A DNA stretch of 64,000 nt from Yersinia massiliensis (GTDB lineage: Bacteria; Pseudomonadota; Gammaproteobacteria; Enterobacterales; Enterobacteriaceae). Of the stretch, positions 29,046-39,694 are shown piece by piece; positions within the stretch are counted from its first letter, which is position 1, and the number at the start of each line of letters is the position of its first letter. The DNA lies in assembly GCF_003048255.1 (NCBI RefSeq), contig NZ_CP028487.1:3534001-3598000 (forward strand). Reading direction: 5' to 3'. Made by a program: the position numbers and the translations under genes. The notes under the pieces are model-generated. The model worked only from the letters and a program-made list of their open reading frames with translations. It did not search any database and was not told where the DNA came from.

Positions 29046-29300
29046 TGGTTAGGCTACCAAAAGCCAGTGTGCTCAAAAAGCCATTAATTCGCCCTTTTGA
29101 GCTAATGTCATTAATGGCTCTTGCTCTCAAGTGGACTTATCACGGGCAATGAGATCGATAACTTTAAGAGATAAAACAAAGTAACCTCCATTAATCAATG
29201 CACCGTCACCTCTTGGTTTTTCTCTAAAGCAACGGACCTGCTTATCTTTGATGTCCAATGCACCAAAACGATCAGGAGGAGAAGTAACTGTTAATGTAGC
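29046..29300 (-). pseudogene. ddhA: Remnant of ddhA (glucose-1-phosphate cytidylyltransferase), C-terminal half
   Basis: The frame reads ATLTVTSPPDRFGALDIKD, then FREKPRGDGALINGGYFVLS, then after a stop EQEPLMTLAQKGELMAF. After a frame change it reads EHTGFW-stop-PNH, corresponding to HHGFWQPMD of DdhA/RfbF with CAG changed to TAG. The N-terminal nucleotidyltransferase motif is absent, so the gene is a deletion remnant. The intact enzyme forms CDP-glucose. It abuts the ddhD remnant upstream and the ddhB remnant downstream. Confidence 0.85.
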
Positions 29301-29848
29301 TTGTGGACTTTCGAACGTAAAAATTGTAGTGGCTTGAGTTTATTGAAAATGATTCTACTGAAAAGACCGTTTGGCACTTTCCTTATATAACCCAATTATA
29401 TTATCTGGGGCATTCGCAATAGAATAACTACGTTGTTGACCATTAATGACTAAATTAACAAATTTTTCAGCAAGTGCTCAATCTTAGATGTCGGTGGTGA
29501 GTGCAATATTAGGCGTGCAATTATACTGCCATCAAATTCAATATTATCGAGATTACATGGGTGTTTTTTTCGTTATATCACTTAACTCAGGATCATATTT
29601 AACACCAATTTTTTGGCTTTGAGTAACAAGTGAGAACTACTCCCTTAGCAATATCCTCATCAGTGAGTGTTGTATTAATACTTTGCTCCACTCCCCACGA
29701 GACTAAATTTTCTTTGCAAGAACAACAGCGACCATCTTTTCAGCTATATTCAATATAGCTACTTTTGCTTAAAACAGAGTCTAAGATACTTGCAGACCTT
29801 TCCGCATCAAAACAACGCCTGATGGTTGTAATTTATATTAAAAGACAT
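29301..29848 (-). pseudogene. ddhD: Remnant of ddhD (CDP-4-keto-6-deoxyglucose-3-dehydrase reductase), N-terminal part
   Basis: An ATG at 29848 is followed, after a frameshift, by DAERSASILDSVLSKSSYIEYS. A TGA at 29740-29742 then replaces the first cysteine of the ferredoxin cluster, and KDGRCCSCKENL and TTLTDEDIAKGVVLTCYSKPK follow. This is the 2Fe-2S domain of DdhD/AscD. Pieces of the flavin domain (NGQQRSYSIANAP, FSRIIFNKLKPLQFLR) are recognisable across several frames. The gene breaks off where ddhA sequence begins. It lies nearest the JUMPstart element, the position of ddhD in Y. pseudotuberculosis. Confidence 0.83.
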
Positions 29849-30002
29849 AATTGAGCCTAGATAAATTAGATTTAATGGAGAGGTAATAATATTAAAATAT
29901 CATCATAGAATGACGAAGATTAATATGGATAAAGCCAAAGTCGCCAAAAAGGAGGTCAAACTCTTAAATATCAATACGTTGAATGAATCTTTATGTCATT
30001 GC

Positions 30003-30040
30003 AACGCTACCGCCCTTGGCTCGCAGCAACCAAAGGGCTG
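30003..30040 (-). promoter_or_regulatory. JUMPstart element with ops site (RfaH recruitment)
   Basis: On the minus strand the segment contains CAGCCC, then TTTGGTTGCTGCGAGCCA, and ends with the exact 11-base ops core GGCGGTAGCGT (30004-30014). JUMPstart elements lie in the leaders of O-antigen and capsule operons. There the ops pause recruits RfaH, which suppresses termination across the long transcript. It is oriented toward wzx-wzz, about 155 bp ahead of the ddhD remnant. Confidence 0.9.
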
Positions 30041-30411
30041 ATAGAACATACTGACTTATGTTACTGCGTGTACTCTATATTAATGTAGTCTACCAAGCTA
30101 CAAACACACCAATAGGGTTAGATGAACTAATAAACTCTTAGCTAAGTAAGATCATTTGCATATCGCTATTTTTCACTTAATTTTCTTACATGCTACGCAT
30201 GATTACAAGGAAAATGTGAAGCATAACATGTTTGAATGTTTCATGGTGTGTTACTAATTATTATTATAACAAAACATAAACACGATTCGTATACTCTGCA
30301 TTTAAGCTAAAAATAGCTTGATTAACTTTTTTAAGTTTGTTAGATATTTTTTATAAATAGGATTATTCAAGTCAATATAAGAAATATCATTGAACTGTTG
30401 CAGCAGCGATA
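30041..30411. other. Intergenic region upstream of the O-antigen operon
   Basis: AT-rich gap of 371 bp between the JUMPstart element and the end of hemH. By position it should hold the O-antigen promoter. I cannot point to a convincing -35/-10 pair or a hemH terminator, and I see no coding sequence. Confidence 0.4.
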
Positions 30412-31380
30412 TTAAAAAGAATTCCTAACTAACTGTTCTAAAAGATCAATGTGCACCGAATCGTCATTTAGCGCTGGGATATATTCAAACTTTTTACCAC
30501 CCGCATGCATAAAGATCTCCCGATTTTGCTCTTTAATCTCTTCTAATGTTTCCAAGCAGTCAGCAGAAAAACCGGGGCAAATTATCTGAATATGTTCTAC
30601 TCCCTGAGCAGGCAGACTTTTTAATGTTTCATCAGTATAAGGGGTAAGCCAAGGCTCGCGACCGAATCGGGATTGATAAGTCATCATAATTTGCTCTGTT
30701 GGCAATGACAAACCCAACGCCTCTCTTAACGCACTGCTGGTGTCTTCACAACGTTGCGAGTAGTCGTCCCCTAAATGCACGTAGCGTTTAGGAATACCAT
30801 GAAAAGACAGGATGAGTCTGTCGGGGGTACCATGTTGCTCAAAAGCATGTTCGACGCTTTGTTTTAGGGCTGATATATAAGCGGGGTGGTCTGCGTAGTC
30901 ACGAATAAACGAAATAGAAGGTAAGCGACGATACCCTTTTAAAATACGAGCAACTGCGTCCCATACAGCCGCACTTGTCGAGCAAGAATATTGTGGATAA
31001 AGCGGCAATACCACAAGTTTTGTCACACCTTGCGCGAGTAGTTTATCAATAGCATCAGCTAAATTTGGCGAACCGTAACTCATCCCTAACTCGACAGGAA
31101 TATCTGGCATACGTGCTGATAGTGCTTTTTGCTGTCGCTGGCTATAGACCAATAAAGGTGACCCCTCCTCCATCCAAACAGACTGGTAGAGTTTGGCAAC
31201 ACGAGGCGAGCGAATCGGTAAGATAACACCGCGTAAAAGAGGCCACCACAGTAAAGGGGAAGTATCAACAACCCTGCGGTCACTAAGGAACTCAGCCAGA
31301 TAGCGTTTGACCGCTTTCGACGTCGGAGCATCTGGTGTCCCCAGATTAACCATCAGTACACCGAGCTTACTTTGCAACAT
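30412..31380 (-). CDS. hemH: Ferrochelatase
   Basis: Inserts Fe(II) into protoporphyrin IX, the last step of heme synthesis. The 322-residue protein has the family opening [14 protein letters not shown], the catalytic histidine in [10 protein letters not shown] and the acidic [15 protein letters not shown] segment. The ATG at 31380 has AAGGA eight bases upstream; the TTG two codons earlier is less likely. It marks the other edge of the O-antigen locus and follows adk in the same direction. Confidence 0.95.
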   Translation of the reverse strand: MLQSKLGVLMVNLGTPDAPTSKAVKRYLAEFLSDRRVVDTSPLLWWPLLRGVILPIRSPRVAKLYQSVWMEEGSPLLVYSQRQQKALSARMPDIPVELGMSYGSPNLADAIDKLLAQGVTKLVVLPLYPQYSCSTSAAVWDAVARILKGYRRLPSISFIRDYADHPAYISALKQSVEHAFEQHGTPDRLILSFHGIPKRYVHLGDDYSQRCEDTSSALREALGLSLPTEQIMMTYQSRFGREPWLTPYTDETLKSLPAQGVEHIQIICPGFSADCLETLEEIKEQNREIFMHAGGKKFEYIPALNDDSVHIDLLEQLVRNSF

Positions 31381-31462
31381 GCACAAATCCTTGTTTGGCT
31401 TTCACGCGTATTATTTGAGCTAATTTATTTGAGCTAAGAATGTCACTTTCAACGATATCCGT

Positions 31463-31491
31463 AAAATACGAAAGGCGACCTTAGGCCGCCT
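31463..31491 (-). terminator. Terminator after adk
   Basis: On the minus strand AGGCGGCC, TAA and GGTCGCCT (31473-31491) form a hairpin followed by TTTCGTATTTT. It lies 22 bp past the adk stop, between adk and hemH. Confidence 0.65.
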
Positions 31492-31512
31492 CCGCTATCT
31501 TACCATTCAGAA

Positions 31513-32196
<684 letters not shown>

Positions 32197-32330
32197 TTAC
32201 TTAAATAAGTCGAAAATGCGGAAAACGAACAACCATACCATTTTCAGGGGGGTTGGCTCAAGGCGTGCGAGGTTGCTTAATCGGATTGTATCTTGAGTAC
32301 GATGGAATAATAGAAAGGTAATAGCCTTAA

Positions 32331-32360
32331 AAAAACATAAAAAAACATAAAAAAACATAA
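32331..32360. repeat. Three 10-bp A-rich tandem units downstream of htpG
   Basis: The unit AAAAACATAA occurs three times in a row and its first bases occur a fourth time. On the minus strand it gives repeated T-tracts right after the htpG terminator stem. Confidence 0.8.
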
Positions 32361-32392
32361 AAAAACCTCTGGCAGGTTATCTACCAGAGGCA
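32361..32392 (-). terminator. Terminator after htpG
   Basis: CCTCTGG (32366-32372) pairs with CCAGAGG (32384-32390). On the minus strand the stem is followed by seven T and then by further T-tracts from the adjoining repeat. Confidence 0.85.
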
Positions 32393-32405
32393 TTCTGTCA
32401 CTCAA

Positions 32406-34280
32406 TTATGCCGTTAATAACTGATTCATTCGGCGAATAAATTGGTTAGGGTCATCAAGTGTTCCCCGCTCAGCTAATAGAGCTTGGTCTAGCAACAACT
32501 CGACCCATTCAGCAAATTGGGCATCATCTGCCACATCTGCTGCGCGTTTAACCAAGCCATGTTCAGGGTTTAATTCAAAGATATACTTCACTTCAGGTGC
32601 CTGCTGGCCTGCAGCTGCAAACAACTTCGCCATTTGCGTGCTCATTTCATCGGCATCTGTTGTCACGATCGCAGGTGTATCGGTCAAGCGATGTGTCAAA
32701 CGTACATCTTTAACTCTCTCACCCAGCAGGGTTTTAACCCGCTCGACAAATGGCTCCAGCGCCTTATCAGCTTCTTGCTGTTCAGGGCGTTCTTCATCTG
32801 CCAGTTTGTTTAATGAGTCATCTGCTTTACTGACTGATTGGAAAACTTTACCATCGAACTCAGTCAGGTAGCTCATCATCCACTCATCGATACGATCGGA
32901 TAACAGCAAGACTTCAATGCCTTTTTTACGGAACAACTCCAGATGTGGGCTATTTTTCGCCGCTGCATAGCTATCAGCAGTGATGTAATAAATCTTCTCC
33001 TGCCCTTCGGCCATACGGCTAACATAGTCTTCCAATGACACTGTCTGCGCAGAGCTATCAGTATGCGTTGAGGCAAAGCGGAGTAACTTGGCGATAGTTT
33101 CTTTATTACTTCCGTCTTCAGCTGGCCCCTCTTTAAGCGCCATACCGAACTGCTGCCAGAACTGCTGATATTTATCAGCATCGTCTTTGGCCAATTTTTC
33201 TAGCATTTGCAGCACACGTTTAGTAAGCGCACTGCGAAGATTTTGAGTCACGCGGCTGTCTTGCAAGATTTCGCGCGAAACGTTCAAAGGCAGATCATTG
33301 GAGTCAATTAAGCCGCGGACAAAACGCAGATAGTTCGGCATAAACTGCTCTGCATCATCCATAATAAACACACGTTGAACATACAGTTTTAAGCCATGCT
33401 TGTGGTCACGATTCCACATATCCCAAGGAGCCTGTGCAGGGATATACAGTAAGCTAGTGTACTCCTGCTTACCTTCGACACGGTTGTGACTCCAGATCAA
33501 TGGGTCGGTAAAATCATGGGCGATATGTTTGTAAAATGCTTTGTATTCGTCGTCAGTAATATCGGCTTTATTACAAGTCCACAATGCCTGAGCTTTGTTG
33601 ATCTTTTCCCAAGTAACAGTGCCGTCTTCTTCATTCTTACTCTGCACTTCAACCGGCAGCGCAATGTGATCTGAGTACTTACTGATAACCGATCTCAGAC
33701 GCCAATCATCCAGATATTCATCTTCGCCTTCACGCAAGTGCAAAGTGATCTCAGTACCGCGATCGTCTTTGGTGATATCAGCAATGGTGTAATCACCCTC
33801 ACCTTCCGATTCCCAAAACACGCCAGCATCCGCTGGAGCACCGGCTGCGCGAGTACGTACAGTTACTTTATCGGCCACGATAAATGCGGAATAGAAACCG
33901 ACACCAAACTGACCAATTAATTGGCTGTCTTTAGCCTGATCGGAACCAATAGACTCAAGGAATGCCTTAGTCCCAGATTTCGCAATAGTACCCAGATTAT
34001 CAATGACTTCTTCACGGCTCATACCGATGCCGTTATCACTCAGGGTTAAAGTACGTTTTTCTTTGTCAAAAGATAAACGCACACGCAGCTCGCCATCTCC
34101 TTCGAATAACTCAGGATTAGACAGTGCACGGAAACGCAATTTATCGGCCGCATCAGAAGCATTTGAGATAAGCTCGCGCAAGAAGATTTCTTTATTGGAA
34201 TAAAGCGAGTGAATCATCAAATGGAGAAGTTGTTTTACTTCAGATTGGAATCCACGGGTTTCTTGACCTTTCATACTCAT
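32406..34280 (-). CDS. htpG: Molecular chaperone HtpG (bacterial Hsp90)
   Basis: Cytosolic ATP-dependent chaperone of 624 residues. The N-terminal GHKL ATPase has [27 protein letters not shown] and [11 protein letters not shown]. The middle domain has the catalytic-arginine region [12 protein letters not shown] chose the first ATG because a GAGG site lies six bases upstream; the second ATG at 34274 corresponds to the E. coli start. A sigma-32 promoter is visible upstream, so heat induction is expected. Confidence 0.97.
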   Translation of the reverse strand: MSMKGQETRGFQSEVKQLLHLMIHSLYSNKEIFLRELISNASDAADKLRFRALSNPELFEGDGELRVRLSFDKEKRTLTLSDNGIGMSREEVIDNLGTIAKSGTKAFLESIGSDQAKDSQLIGQFGVGFYSAFIVADKVTVRTRAAGAPADAGVFWESEGEGDYTIADITKDDRGTEITLHLREGEDEYLDDWRLRSVISKYSDHIALPVEVQSKNEEDGTVTWEKINKAQALWTCNKADITDDEYKAFYKHIAHDFTDPLIWSHNRVEGKQEYTSLLYIPAQAPWDMWNRDHKHGLKLYVQRVFIMDDAEQFMPNYLRFVRGLIDSNDLPLNVSREILQDSRVTQNLRSALTKRVLQMLEKLAKDDADKYQQFWQQFGMALKEGPAEDGSNKETIAKLLRFASTHTDSSAQTVSLEDYVSRMAEGQEKIYYITADSYAAAKNSPHLELFRKKGIEVLLLSDRIDEWMMSYLTEFDGKVFQSVSKADDSLNKLADEERPEQQEADKALEPFVERVKTLLGERVKDVRLTHRLTDTPAIVTTDADEMSTQMAKLFAAAGQQAPEVKYIFELNPEHGLVKRAADVADDAQFAEWVELLLDQALLAERGTLDDPNQFIRRMNQLLTA

Positions 34281-34332
34281 TAATTACCTCAATCCAAATT
34301 ACCGATAGGTACAAAATTGCACAATGAGGATT

Positions 34333-34361
34333 AAGTGGGGCCAATGCGGGGAAGTTTCAAG
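34333..34361 (-). promoter_or_regulatory. Sigma-32 heat-shock promoter of htpG
   Basis: On the minus strand CTTGAAA (34355-34361) and CCCCACTT (34333-34340) are separated by 14 bp. This closely fits the sigma-32 consensus, about 55-80 bp ahead of the htpG start. Confidence 0.88.
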
Positions 34362-34471
34362 TCTCAATACAGAAAAAAACAGCGGATTTTGGGCGATAAG
34401 TTAATGATCACGAATAAAATTATTTATTTGATAATCAATAACAAAACAATCGCCCACACCATGATATGGCG

Positions 34472-35076
34472 TTAATACTTAATCGGATTACGCCCAGCTA
34501 ACGAATGGGACAAGGTTGTGCCATCCACCATTTCTAGCTCGCCTCCGACTGGGACGCCATGTGCGATACGGCTCGCTAATACCCCATACTGACCGCACAT
34601 CTGGCCAATATAGTTGGCCGTGGCATCACCCTCAACAGTTGGGTTAGTAGCCAAAATAACTTCAGTAATGGTTTCAGATTCAAGCCGAGTCTCGAGCAAA
34701 TCCAAACCAATATCACCTGGGCCAATACCATCCATGGGGGATAAGTGTCCCATTAGCACAAAATAACGCCCACCGAACTGACCTGTTTGCTCAATAGCAT
34801 GGATATCTGCAGGGCTTTCGACCACACAAATTTGGCCATTTTGCTGACGGCGTGGATTAGCGCAGATGGTACAGCGTTTTTGCTCGGTAAATGTGCGGCA
34901 GTCAGCGCAGTGGCCGATTTCAGACATTGCTCGGGTCAAAGACTGCGCCAAGCGCATTCCACCACTACGGTCACGCTGTAGCAATTGGAATGCCATACGT
35001 TGCGCTGATTTTGGGCCAACGCCCGGTAAACAGCGCAACGCCTCCATTAATGACTCTAGGAGTGGGCTGGTTTGCA

Positions 35077-35077
<1 letters not shown>
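34472..35077 (-). CDS. recR: Recombination mediator RecR
   Basis: Acts with RecF and RecO to load RecA on gapped DNA. The 201-residue protein has a helix-hairpin-helix ([13 protein letters not shown]), a four-cysteine zinc finger (CADC...CTIC) and a Toprim domain ([12 protein letters not shown]). Its ATG overlaps the last base of the ybaB stop (TGATG), so the two are translationally coupled in the conserved dnaX-ybaB-recR operon. Confidence 0.96.
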
Positions 35078-35418
<341 letters not shown>

Positions 35419-35464
35419 TCATAGCAATGGGCCGCGTCAGTGCACCATGCACTTATCGCAGCAG

Positions 35465-37456
35465 TTAAACCGGCCGGATACTCTCTTCATCCAGTTCTGC
35501 GTCGAAGAAACGGCGCAGTGTCTGAATATTATTATCCCCGATAATTGACTGACGCGCTTGCGACAGTTTTTCTTCATAAATCGTCTGACGCCACTCCAAC
35601 GGGGTGCGCTCCGCTGGATTATCATCTTCAACCACGCTGAGTGTCACAGCGAGGCCTCTTAATTCACTCAAAGCCTCTGCCAGCGCCTTTTGTGCCGATG
35701 GCGAATTTAAATGGCGCTGAGCTGAGCGTAGGTGAAGACAAATATTACCTGCTTCTATTTCTTCTTTAAATGCATTCAGCGCGAGTTGTTGCACCAATTT
35801 AGGAATTTGCAGCTTATCGATTTCCGCTGTCCATAGGTCACGCATCATGGCTTCTTCAGCTAATTTAGCCGAAAGCTCTGGCGTTTTTTCATGTTCCAGT
35901 GCCGTGCGCAGCGCTTTTGGCGTAGCAACTGGCTCCGCAACAGCATCAGGCTGATTTTGCGCAACCCAGCGATAAGCCTCTTCTTTTACTGGTTTTTTCT
36001 CTTCCGTTGATTTGGCGGCCAAACGCTGCTGGCTGCGCTCAGTCACCGAAGCTAAACGCTCAAGTGCTGAGTTTGCCGGCCGCGCTTTTCCTAGCGCCGC
36101 CGGTTCATTCTTTTTTGTGGTCGTCGTCCCCGACTGCCGCAGTAGCTGCGTGCGCGCTTGAAGAAGTTGCGCAGTAGAGTCGGGTAGCTGAGTACTGACT
36201 TGCGCGGTGGCGCCGAGTGGCGGGACATCATGCTGCGCATCGACTGGCGCGGTTTGTGAATTGACTGCCGAGCTTTGCGCATGGTGCTCATGTTGAGTTG
36301 CGGGTGCATGATGACTCACGGCCGCCGTCGGCGCTACTGCTGGCATCGCTTGAGGCTCAACAATTGTCGCCTTAGGATGAAAAGCCAATGCGCGTAATAA
36401 CGTCATTTCAACGCCCATACGGCGGTCCGGCGCGTAAGCCAGCTCTTTGCGGCCCACCAAAAGTGTTTGATAATAAAGTTGTATATCAGCAGGCGGTAAT
36501 GTCCGAGCCAGTTCACGTAAACGTGGCTCAATGGTCGCGTAGTGATTATCCAGCATCGATGGTAGCAACTGCACCATGGCAATACGGTGTAGTAGACTTA
36601 ACGTTTCGACCAATAGGTTTTCCCAGTCGACGCCGCGTGATGCTGCTTGTTCTACCTGCGCCATGACCCGCGCGCCATCCGCACTGACCAATGCTTCGAT
36701 AATGGTCAGTGGCTGTTCGTCATCCAGCGTACCCAACATCTGGCTGACCGTGGCTGTAGTAATACTCCCATCGCCCATTGCGACCGCTTGATCCGTTAAG
36801 CTAAGAGCATCACGCATACTGCCATCAGCAGCCCGCGCCAGTAATTGCAATGCGCGGGCATCACTACTGATTTGCTCAACCTGCAATATTTTCTCTAGCA
36901 ATGTGCGAATAACTTCGACGTCGATCACTTTGAGATGGAATTGCAAGCAGCGAGAAAGAATCGTCACTGGCAACTTTTGCGGATCAGTGGTCGCCAGCAG
37001 GAACTTCACATGGGCTGGCGGTTCTTCAAGGGTTTTTAGCAGTGCATTGAAACTGTGGCGCGACAACATGTGTACTTCATCGATCAAGTAGACCTTGAAG
37101 CGGCCACGTGCCGGCGCATATTGCACATTATCCAGTAACTCTCGGGTATCTTCTACTTTCGTACGTGAGGCTGCATCTATCTCGATCAGATCGACAAAAC
37201 GACCCTGTTCGATCTCAAGACAGTTAGCACAAGTACCGCACGGCGTCGCGGTAATACCCGTTTCGCAGTTAAGCCCTTTGGCTAACAATCGAGCGATTGA
37301 AGTCTTACCAACGCCGCGAGTGCCGGAAAATAGATAGGCATGATGAATTCGCCCTAAAGAAAGGCTATTGGCTAGCGCCGTCAGAACATGCTCCTGACCA
37401 ACGACGTCTGCAAACGTTTGGGGGCGCCACTTACGGGCAAGGGCCTGATAGCTCAT
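35465..37456 (-). CDS. dnaX: DNA polymerase III tau/gamma subunits
   Basis: Clamp-loader ATPase. The full-length 663-residue product is tau: P-loop GTRGVGKTS (about 45-53), a four-cysteine zinc module (CETG...CGTCANC), DEVHMLS, and C-terminal domains that bind DnaB and the polymerase core. A programmed -1 frameshift site at 36110-36116 would yield gamma, ending after residue 450. Apt lies upstream, ybaB and recR downstream in the same direction. Confidence 0.97.
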   Translation of the reverse strand: MSYQALARKWRPQTFADVVGQEHVLTALANSLSLGRIHHAYLFSGTRGVGKTSIARLLAKGLNCETGITATPCGTCANCLEIEQGRFVDLIEIDAASRTKVEDTRELLDNVQYAPARGRFKVYLIDEVHMLSRHSFNALLKTLEEPPAHVKFLLATTDPQKLPVTILSRCLQFHLKVIDVEVIRTLLEKILQVEQISSDARALQLLARAADGSMRDALSLTDQAVAMGDGSITTATVSQMLGTLDDEQPLTIIEALVSADGARVMAQVEQAASRGVDWENLLVETLSLLHRIAMVQLLPSMLDNHYATIEPRLRELARTLPPADIQLYYQTLLVGRKELAYAPDRRMGVEMTLLRALAFHPKATIVEPQAMPAVAPTAAVSHHAPATQHEHHAQSSAVNSQTAPVDAQHDVPPLGATAQVSTQLPDSTAQLLQARTQLLRQSGTTTTKKNEPAALGKARPANSALERLASVTERSQQRLAAKSTEEKKPVKEEAYRWVAQNQPDAVAEPVATPKALRTALEHEKTPELSAKLAEEAMMRDLWTAEIDKLQIPKLVQQLALNAFKEEIEAGNICLHLRSAQRHLNSPSAQKALAEALSELRGLAVTLSVVEDDNPAERTPLEWRQTIYEEKLSQARQSIIGDNNIQTLRRFFDAELDEESIRPV
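36070..36118 (-). promoter_or_regulatory. Programmed -1 ribosomal frameshift signal in dnaX
   Basis: On the minus strand the slippery heptamer A AAA AAG is at 36116-36110, codons 448-449. After a -1 slip the next codons are GAA and TGA (stop at 36107-36105), giving gamma. A GC-rich stem follows, CCGGCGGCGC with GCGCGGCCGG, one mismatch and a short A-rich loop. A purine-rich GGGGA lies upstream as possible internal Shine-Dalgarno. All parts match the E. coli arrangement. Confidence 0.92.
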
Positions 37457-37500
37457 TAATACCGGAGAAGTTGGATAATCTAGAGGGTCATGCTAACACA

Positions 37501-37522
37501 GCCTCGCCACTGACAGCGAGGC
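37501..37522 (-). terminator. Hairpin between apt and dnaX
   Basis: GCCTCGC (37501-37507) pairs with GCGAGGC (37516-37522) in the short gap after apt. There is no T tract, so it may be an attenuating or stabilising stem rather than a full terminator. Confidence 0.4.
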
Positions 37523-37539
37523 CGATATTTTGAATACAA

Positions 37540-38103
37540 TCAATGTCCGCTGAAGGACACCAAACTGTAGCAAGTAATTCCTTGCGGGGTGAGGCGAGCT
37601 TCGCCACCCAATTCAGGTAAATCAATGATAAACGCTGCGTCAGTGACTTCACCACCCAGCCGACGAATCAGTTTGACTGTCGCTTCGATTGTTCCACCCG
37701 TCGCCAGCAAATCATCGATGACCAAAACCTTGTCACCCGGCTGAATGCTGTCTGTGTGGATCTCGAGTTTGTCAGTGCCGTACTCTAGCTCATAGCTTTC
37801 ACTGATGGTTTCACGAGGTAATTTACCCGGTTTACGTACCGGAACAAAACCCACTCCCAACGCTAAAGCTACGGGTGCGCCGAACAAAAAACCGCGGGCT
37901 TCTGTCCCCACTATTTTAGTCACGCCTTTATCCAAGTAGCGCTCAACCAGCATTTCAATGCTAGAAGCATAGGCTAAGGGATCTTCCAGCAAGCTGGTCA
38001 CATCGCGAAACAGTATTCCCGCTTTTGGATAATCGGGGATGGTTTTGATACTGTCTTTAATATATTTAAGCTGTTGTGCTGTATTAGGTGCAGTAGCGGT
38101 CAT
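37540..38103 (-). CDS. apt: Adenine phosphoribosyltransferase
   Basis: Salvages adenine to AMP using PRPP. The 187-residue type I enzyme has the PRPP loop [13 protein letters not shown] and the conserved GIxFRD near residue 30 ([11 protein letters not shown]). It lies upstream of dnaX in the same direction, the normal enterobacterial order. Confidence 0.96.
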   Translation of the reverse strand: MTATAPNTAQQLKYIKDSIKTIPDYPKAGILFRDVTSLLEDPLAYASSIEMLVERYLDKGVTKIVGTEARGFLFGAPVALALGVGFVPVRKPGKLPRETISESYELEYGTDKLEIHTDSIQPGDKVLVIDDLLATGGTIEATVKLIRRLGGEVTDAAFIIDLPELGGEARLTPQGITCYSLVSFSGH

Positions 38104-38318
38104 AATTTGTGCCTGATAAAACTGCTGTACATACTAAAGCGCGGCCAACCAATGCGAATAACAGCACCAGCTGAGTAACTTACTCTATCTGCCAATGATG
38201 CCTCGATAGCTCAAGTTACCGCATCCTTAACCCTAAGGATGCAACGAGGGATCACCCCGCGCACGAAAACGCTCAAATCTATGCAAACTGACTTCAAAAA
38301 GCAACTAGTGTGATCGGC

Positions 38319-38699
38319 TCAGCGCTTATTTTGTTGCGATAGGTCAATTACAGGCATTCGCAACATAAAGGTCAGTAACACCGTTAATATGATAATCAAT
38401 AAGCCTCTAACCCACCAAATTTTCACTAACCAAAGTGACAGGGAAAAAGTCGCGACAGTAACCAATATGGCTTTCCACTTTACGCCCGGCGGCAGAGCAC
38501 GATGTTCCTGCCATGTGCGGATGTAACTGCCAAACCATGAACGATAGAGCAGCCAATTGTGGAAACGAGGGGAGGATCGAGCAAAGCACCACGCGGCCAA
38601 CAGTAAAAAAGGCGTGGTGGGCAAAAGGGGTAACACAACACCCAAGGTGGCTAATATTACTGCCAGCCAACCCAAAATGATTAACAACCAACGAGACAT
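38319..38699 (-). CDS. ybaN: DUF454 inner-membrane protein YbaN
   Basis: 126-residue inner-membrane protein with three or four helices and the DUF454 core LGVVLPLLPTTPFLLLAAWCFARSS. The basic segment after it probably faces the cytoplasm. No activity is established. It is divergent from priC, as in E. coli. Confidence 0.92.
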   Translation of the reverse strand: MSRWLLIILGWLAVILATLGVVLPLLPTTPFLLLAAWCFARSSPRFHNWLLYRSWFGSYIRTWQEHRALPPGVKWKAILVTVATFSLSLWLVKIWWVRGLLIIILTVLLTFMLRMPVIDLSQQNKR

Positions 38700-38900
38700 A
38701 CACTCCCTTTATGCACATTACTGCGCTCATCAACATGCCTTATCATTAACGCATGCACTGTTTATCATCAACAGTTATTCTTGCCATTATTTCGCGCTGT
38801 ACTTTGATATCCACGATATCCACTTTATTTCGCCACCCCTTTACTTGTCACGCCAATCATTCGAAGGCAAGCTGGCGGGAAAACACCGAGGAGAAGCACC

Positions 38901-39437
38901 ATGAGTACAGAAAAATTATTGCAGGTGCTTGAAAGCCAAATTGAGGCATTATCTGCGCAGGTTGGCCCTCAAGCCAACACGCCCTCACAGCAGGCGCGTT
39001 TTGACCTGAATTTATTTAGCAATCATGGTAACCGTTTTCGTGATTATCTGCTGGAAGTGCGTAAAAACATGGCTCAGCTAAAGCAAGTTGTAGCAGAGAA
39101 TCGAACCCAACAAGTCGCCTTTCTGGCCGAGAAATTAGTCGCGCAAATATCTGCATTGCAAAGAGAATTGGCAACACAAAAATTAAGGACATCCAATCCT
39201 GAGCCAAAAGATAATAAATTGGACCTTTACCATAAGCTGGCTGAACATCAGGATTATGAGCGGCGTATTCTAGCCATGATTCAAGACAGAGAAAGCATGC
39301 TTGGTCAGCAAAGTTTGCTCTCCGAGCAGCAAAAACTACAAAAAGAACTGGCGGCGTTGGAAGGCCGTTTATTACGTTGCCGACAAGCATTGATAAAGAT
39401 AGAGCGCAATATTGAGAAAAAAGAGAACGGATTTTGA
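38901..39437 (+). CDS. priC: Primosomal replication protein N'' (PriC)
   Basis: Restarts stalled forks by remodelling SSB and loading DnaB. The 178-residue, all-helical protein contains FDLNLFSNHGNRFRDYLLEV and a basic, leucine-rich C-terminus (LRCRQALIKIERNIEKKENGF), as in the family. A GAGGAG site precedes the ATG. The next gene is the short rsmS. Confidence 0.92.
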   Translation: MSTEKLLQVLESQIEALSAQVGPQANTPSQQARFDLNLFSNHGNRFRDYLLEVRKNMAQLKQVVAENRTQQVAFLAEKLVAQISALQRELATQKLRTSNPEPKDNKLDLYHKLAEHQDYERRILAMIQDRESMLGQQSLLSEQQKLQKELAALEGRLLRCRQALIKIERNIEKKENGF

Positions 39438-39529
39438 ATATTTGTCACATTTTTTGAATCATTAGGGTTTCGACAGCAAATAGTTTTCTATAATGTTTTA
39501 TATCGTCACTATGCAATGTTGGTTACATT

Positions 39530-39685
39530 ATGTCAGTTGAAAAAGCTTCACCAGAACTGCAACTGGCAGTAGATCTTATCTACTTGCTGGAATGCAATGA
39601 GATAGCGCCAGAAACAGCATTGGCAGCATTGGAGATCGTGCAACTTGATTATCAGCGTAAACTTCGCCGCCAAACTTCAGAATAA
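39530..39685 (+). CDS. rsmS: RsmS/YbaM-family small protein
   Basis: 51-residue protein beginning MSVEKASPELQLAVDLIYLL and ending DYQRKLRRQTSE. It matches E. coli YbaM, later named RsmS after a Pectobacterium regulator of exoenzymes and secondary metabolism. It sits between priC and mscK exactly as in E. coli. No strong ribosome site is visible. The molecular mechanism is unknown. Confidence 0.88.
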   Translation: MSVEKASPELQLAVDLIYLLECNEIAPETALAALEIVQLDYQRKLRRQTSE

Positions 39686-39694
39686 AATAATTAA

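Noticed and set aside
28691..29130. Two short minus-strand frames (28691-28894, 28897-29130) as separate small genes
   Set aside because: The longer one spans the junction of the ddhA and ddhB remnants and reads DdhB only in its second half; the other overlaps the same decayed region. They are pieces of pseudogenes.
32331..32360. Short regular repeat as a possible CRISPR
   Set aside because: The unit is 10 bp, A-rich and directly tandem with no spacers. No CRISPR array or cas gene is visible in the window.
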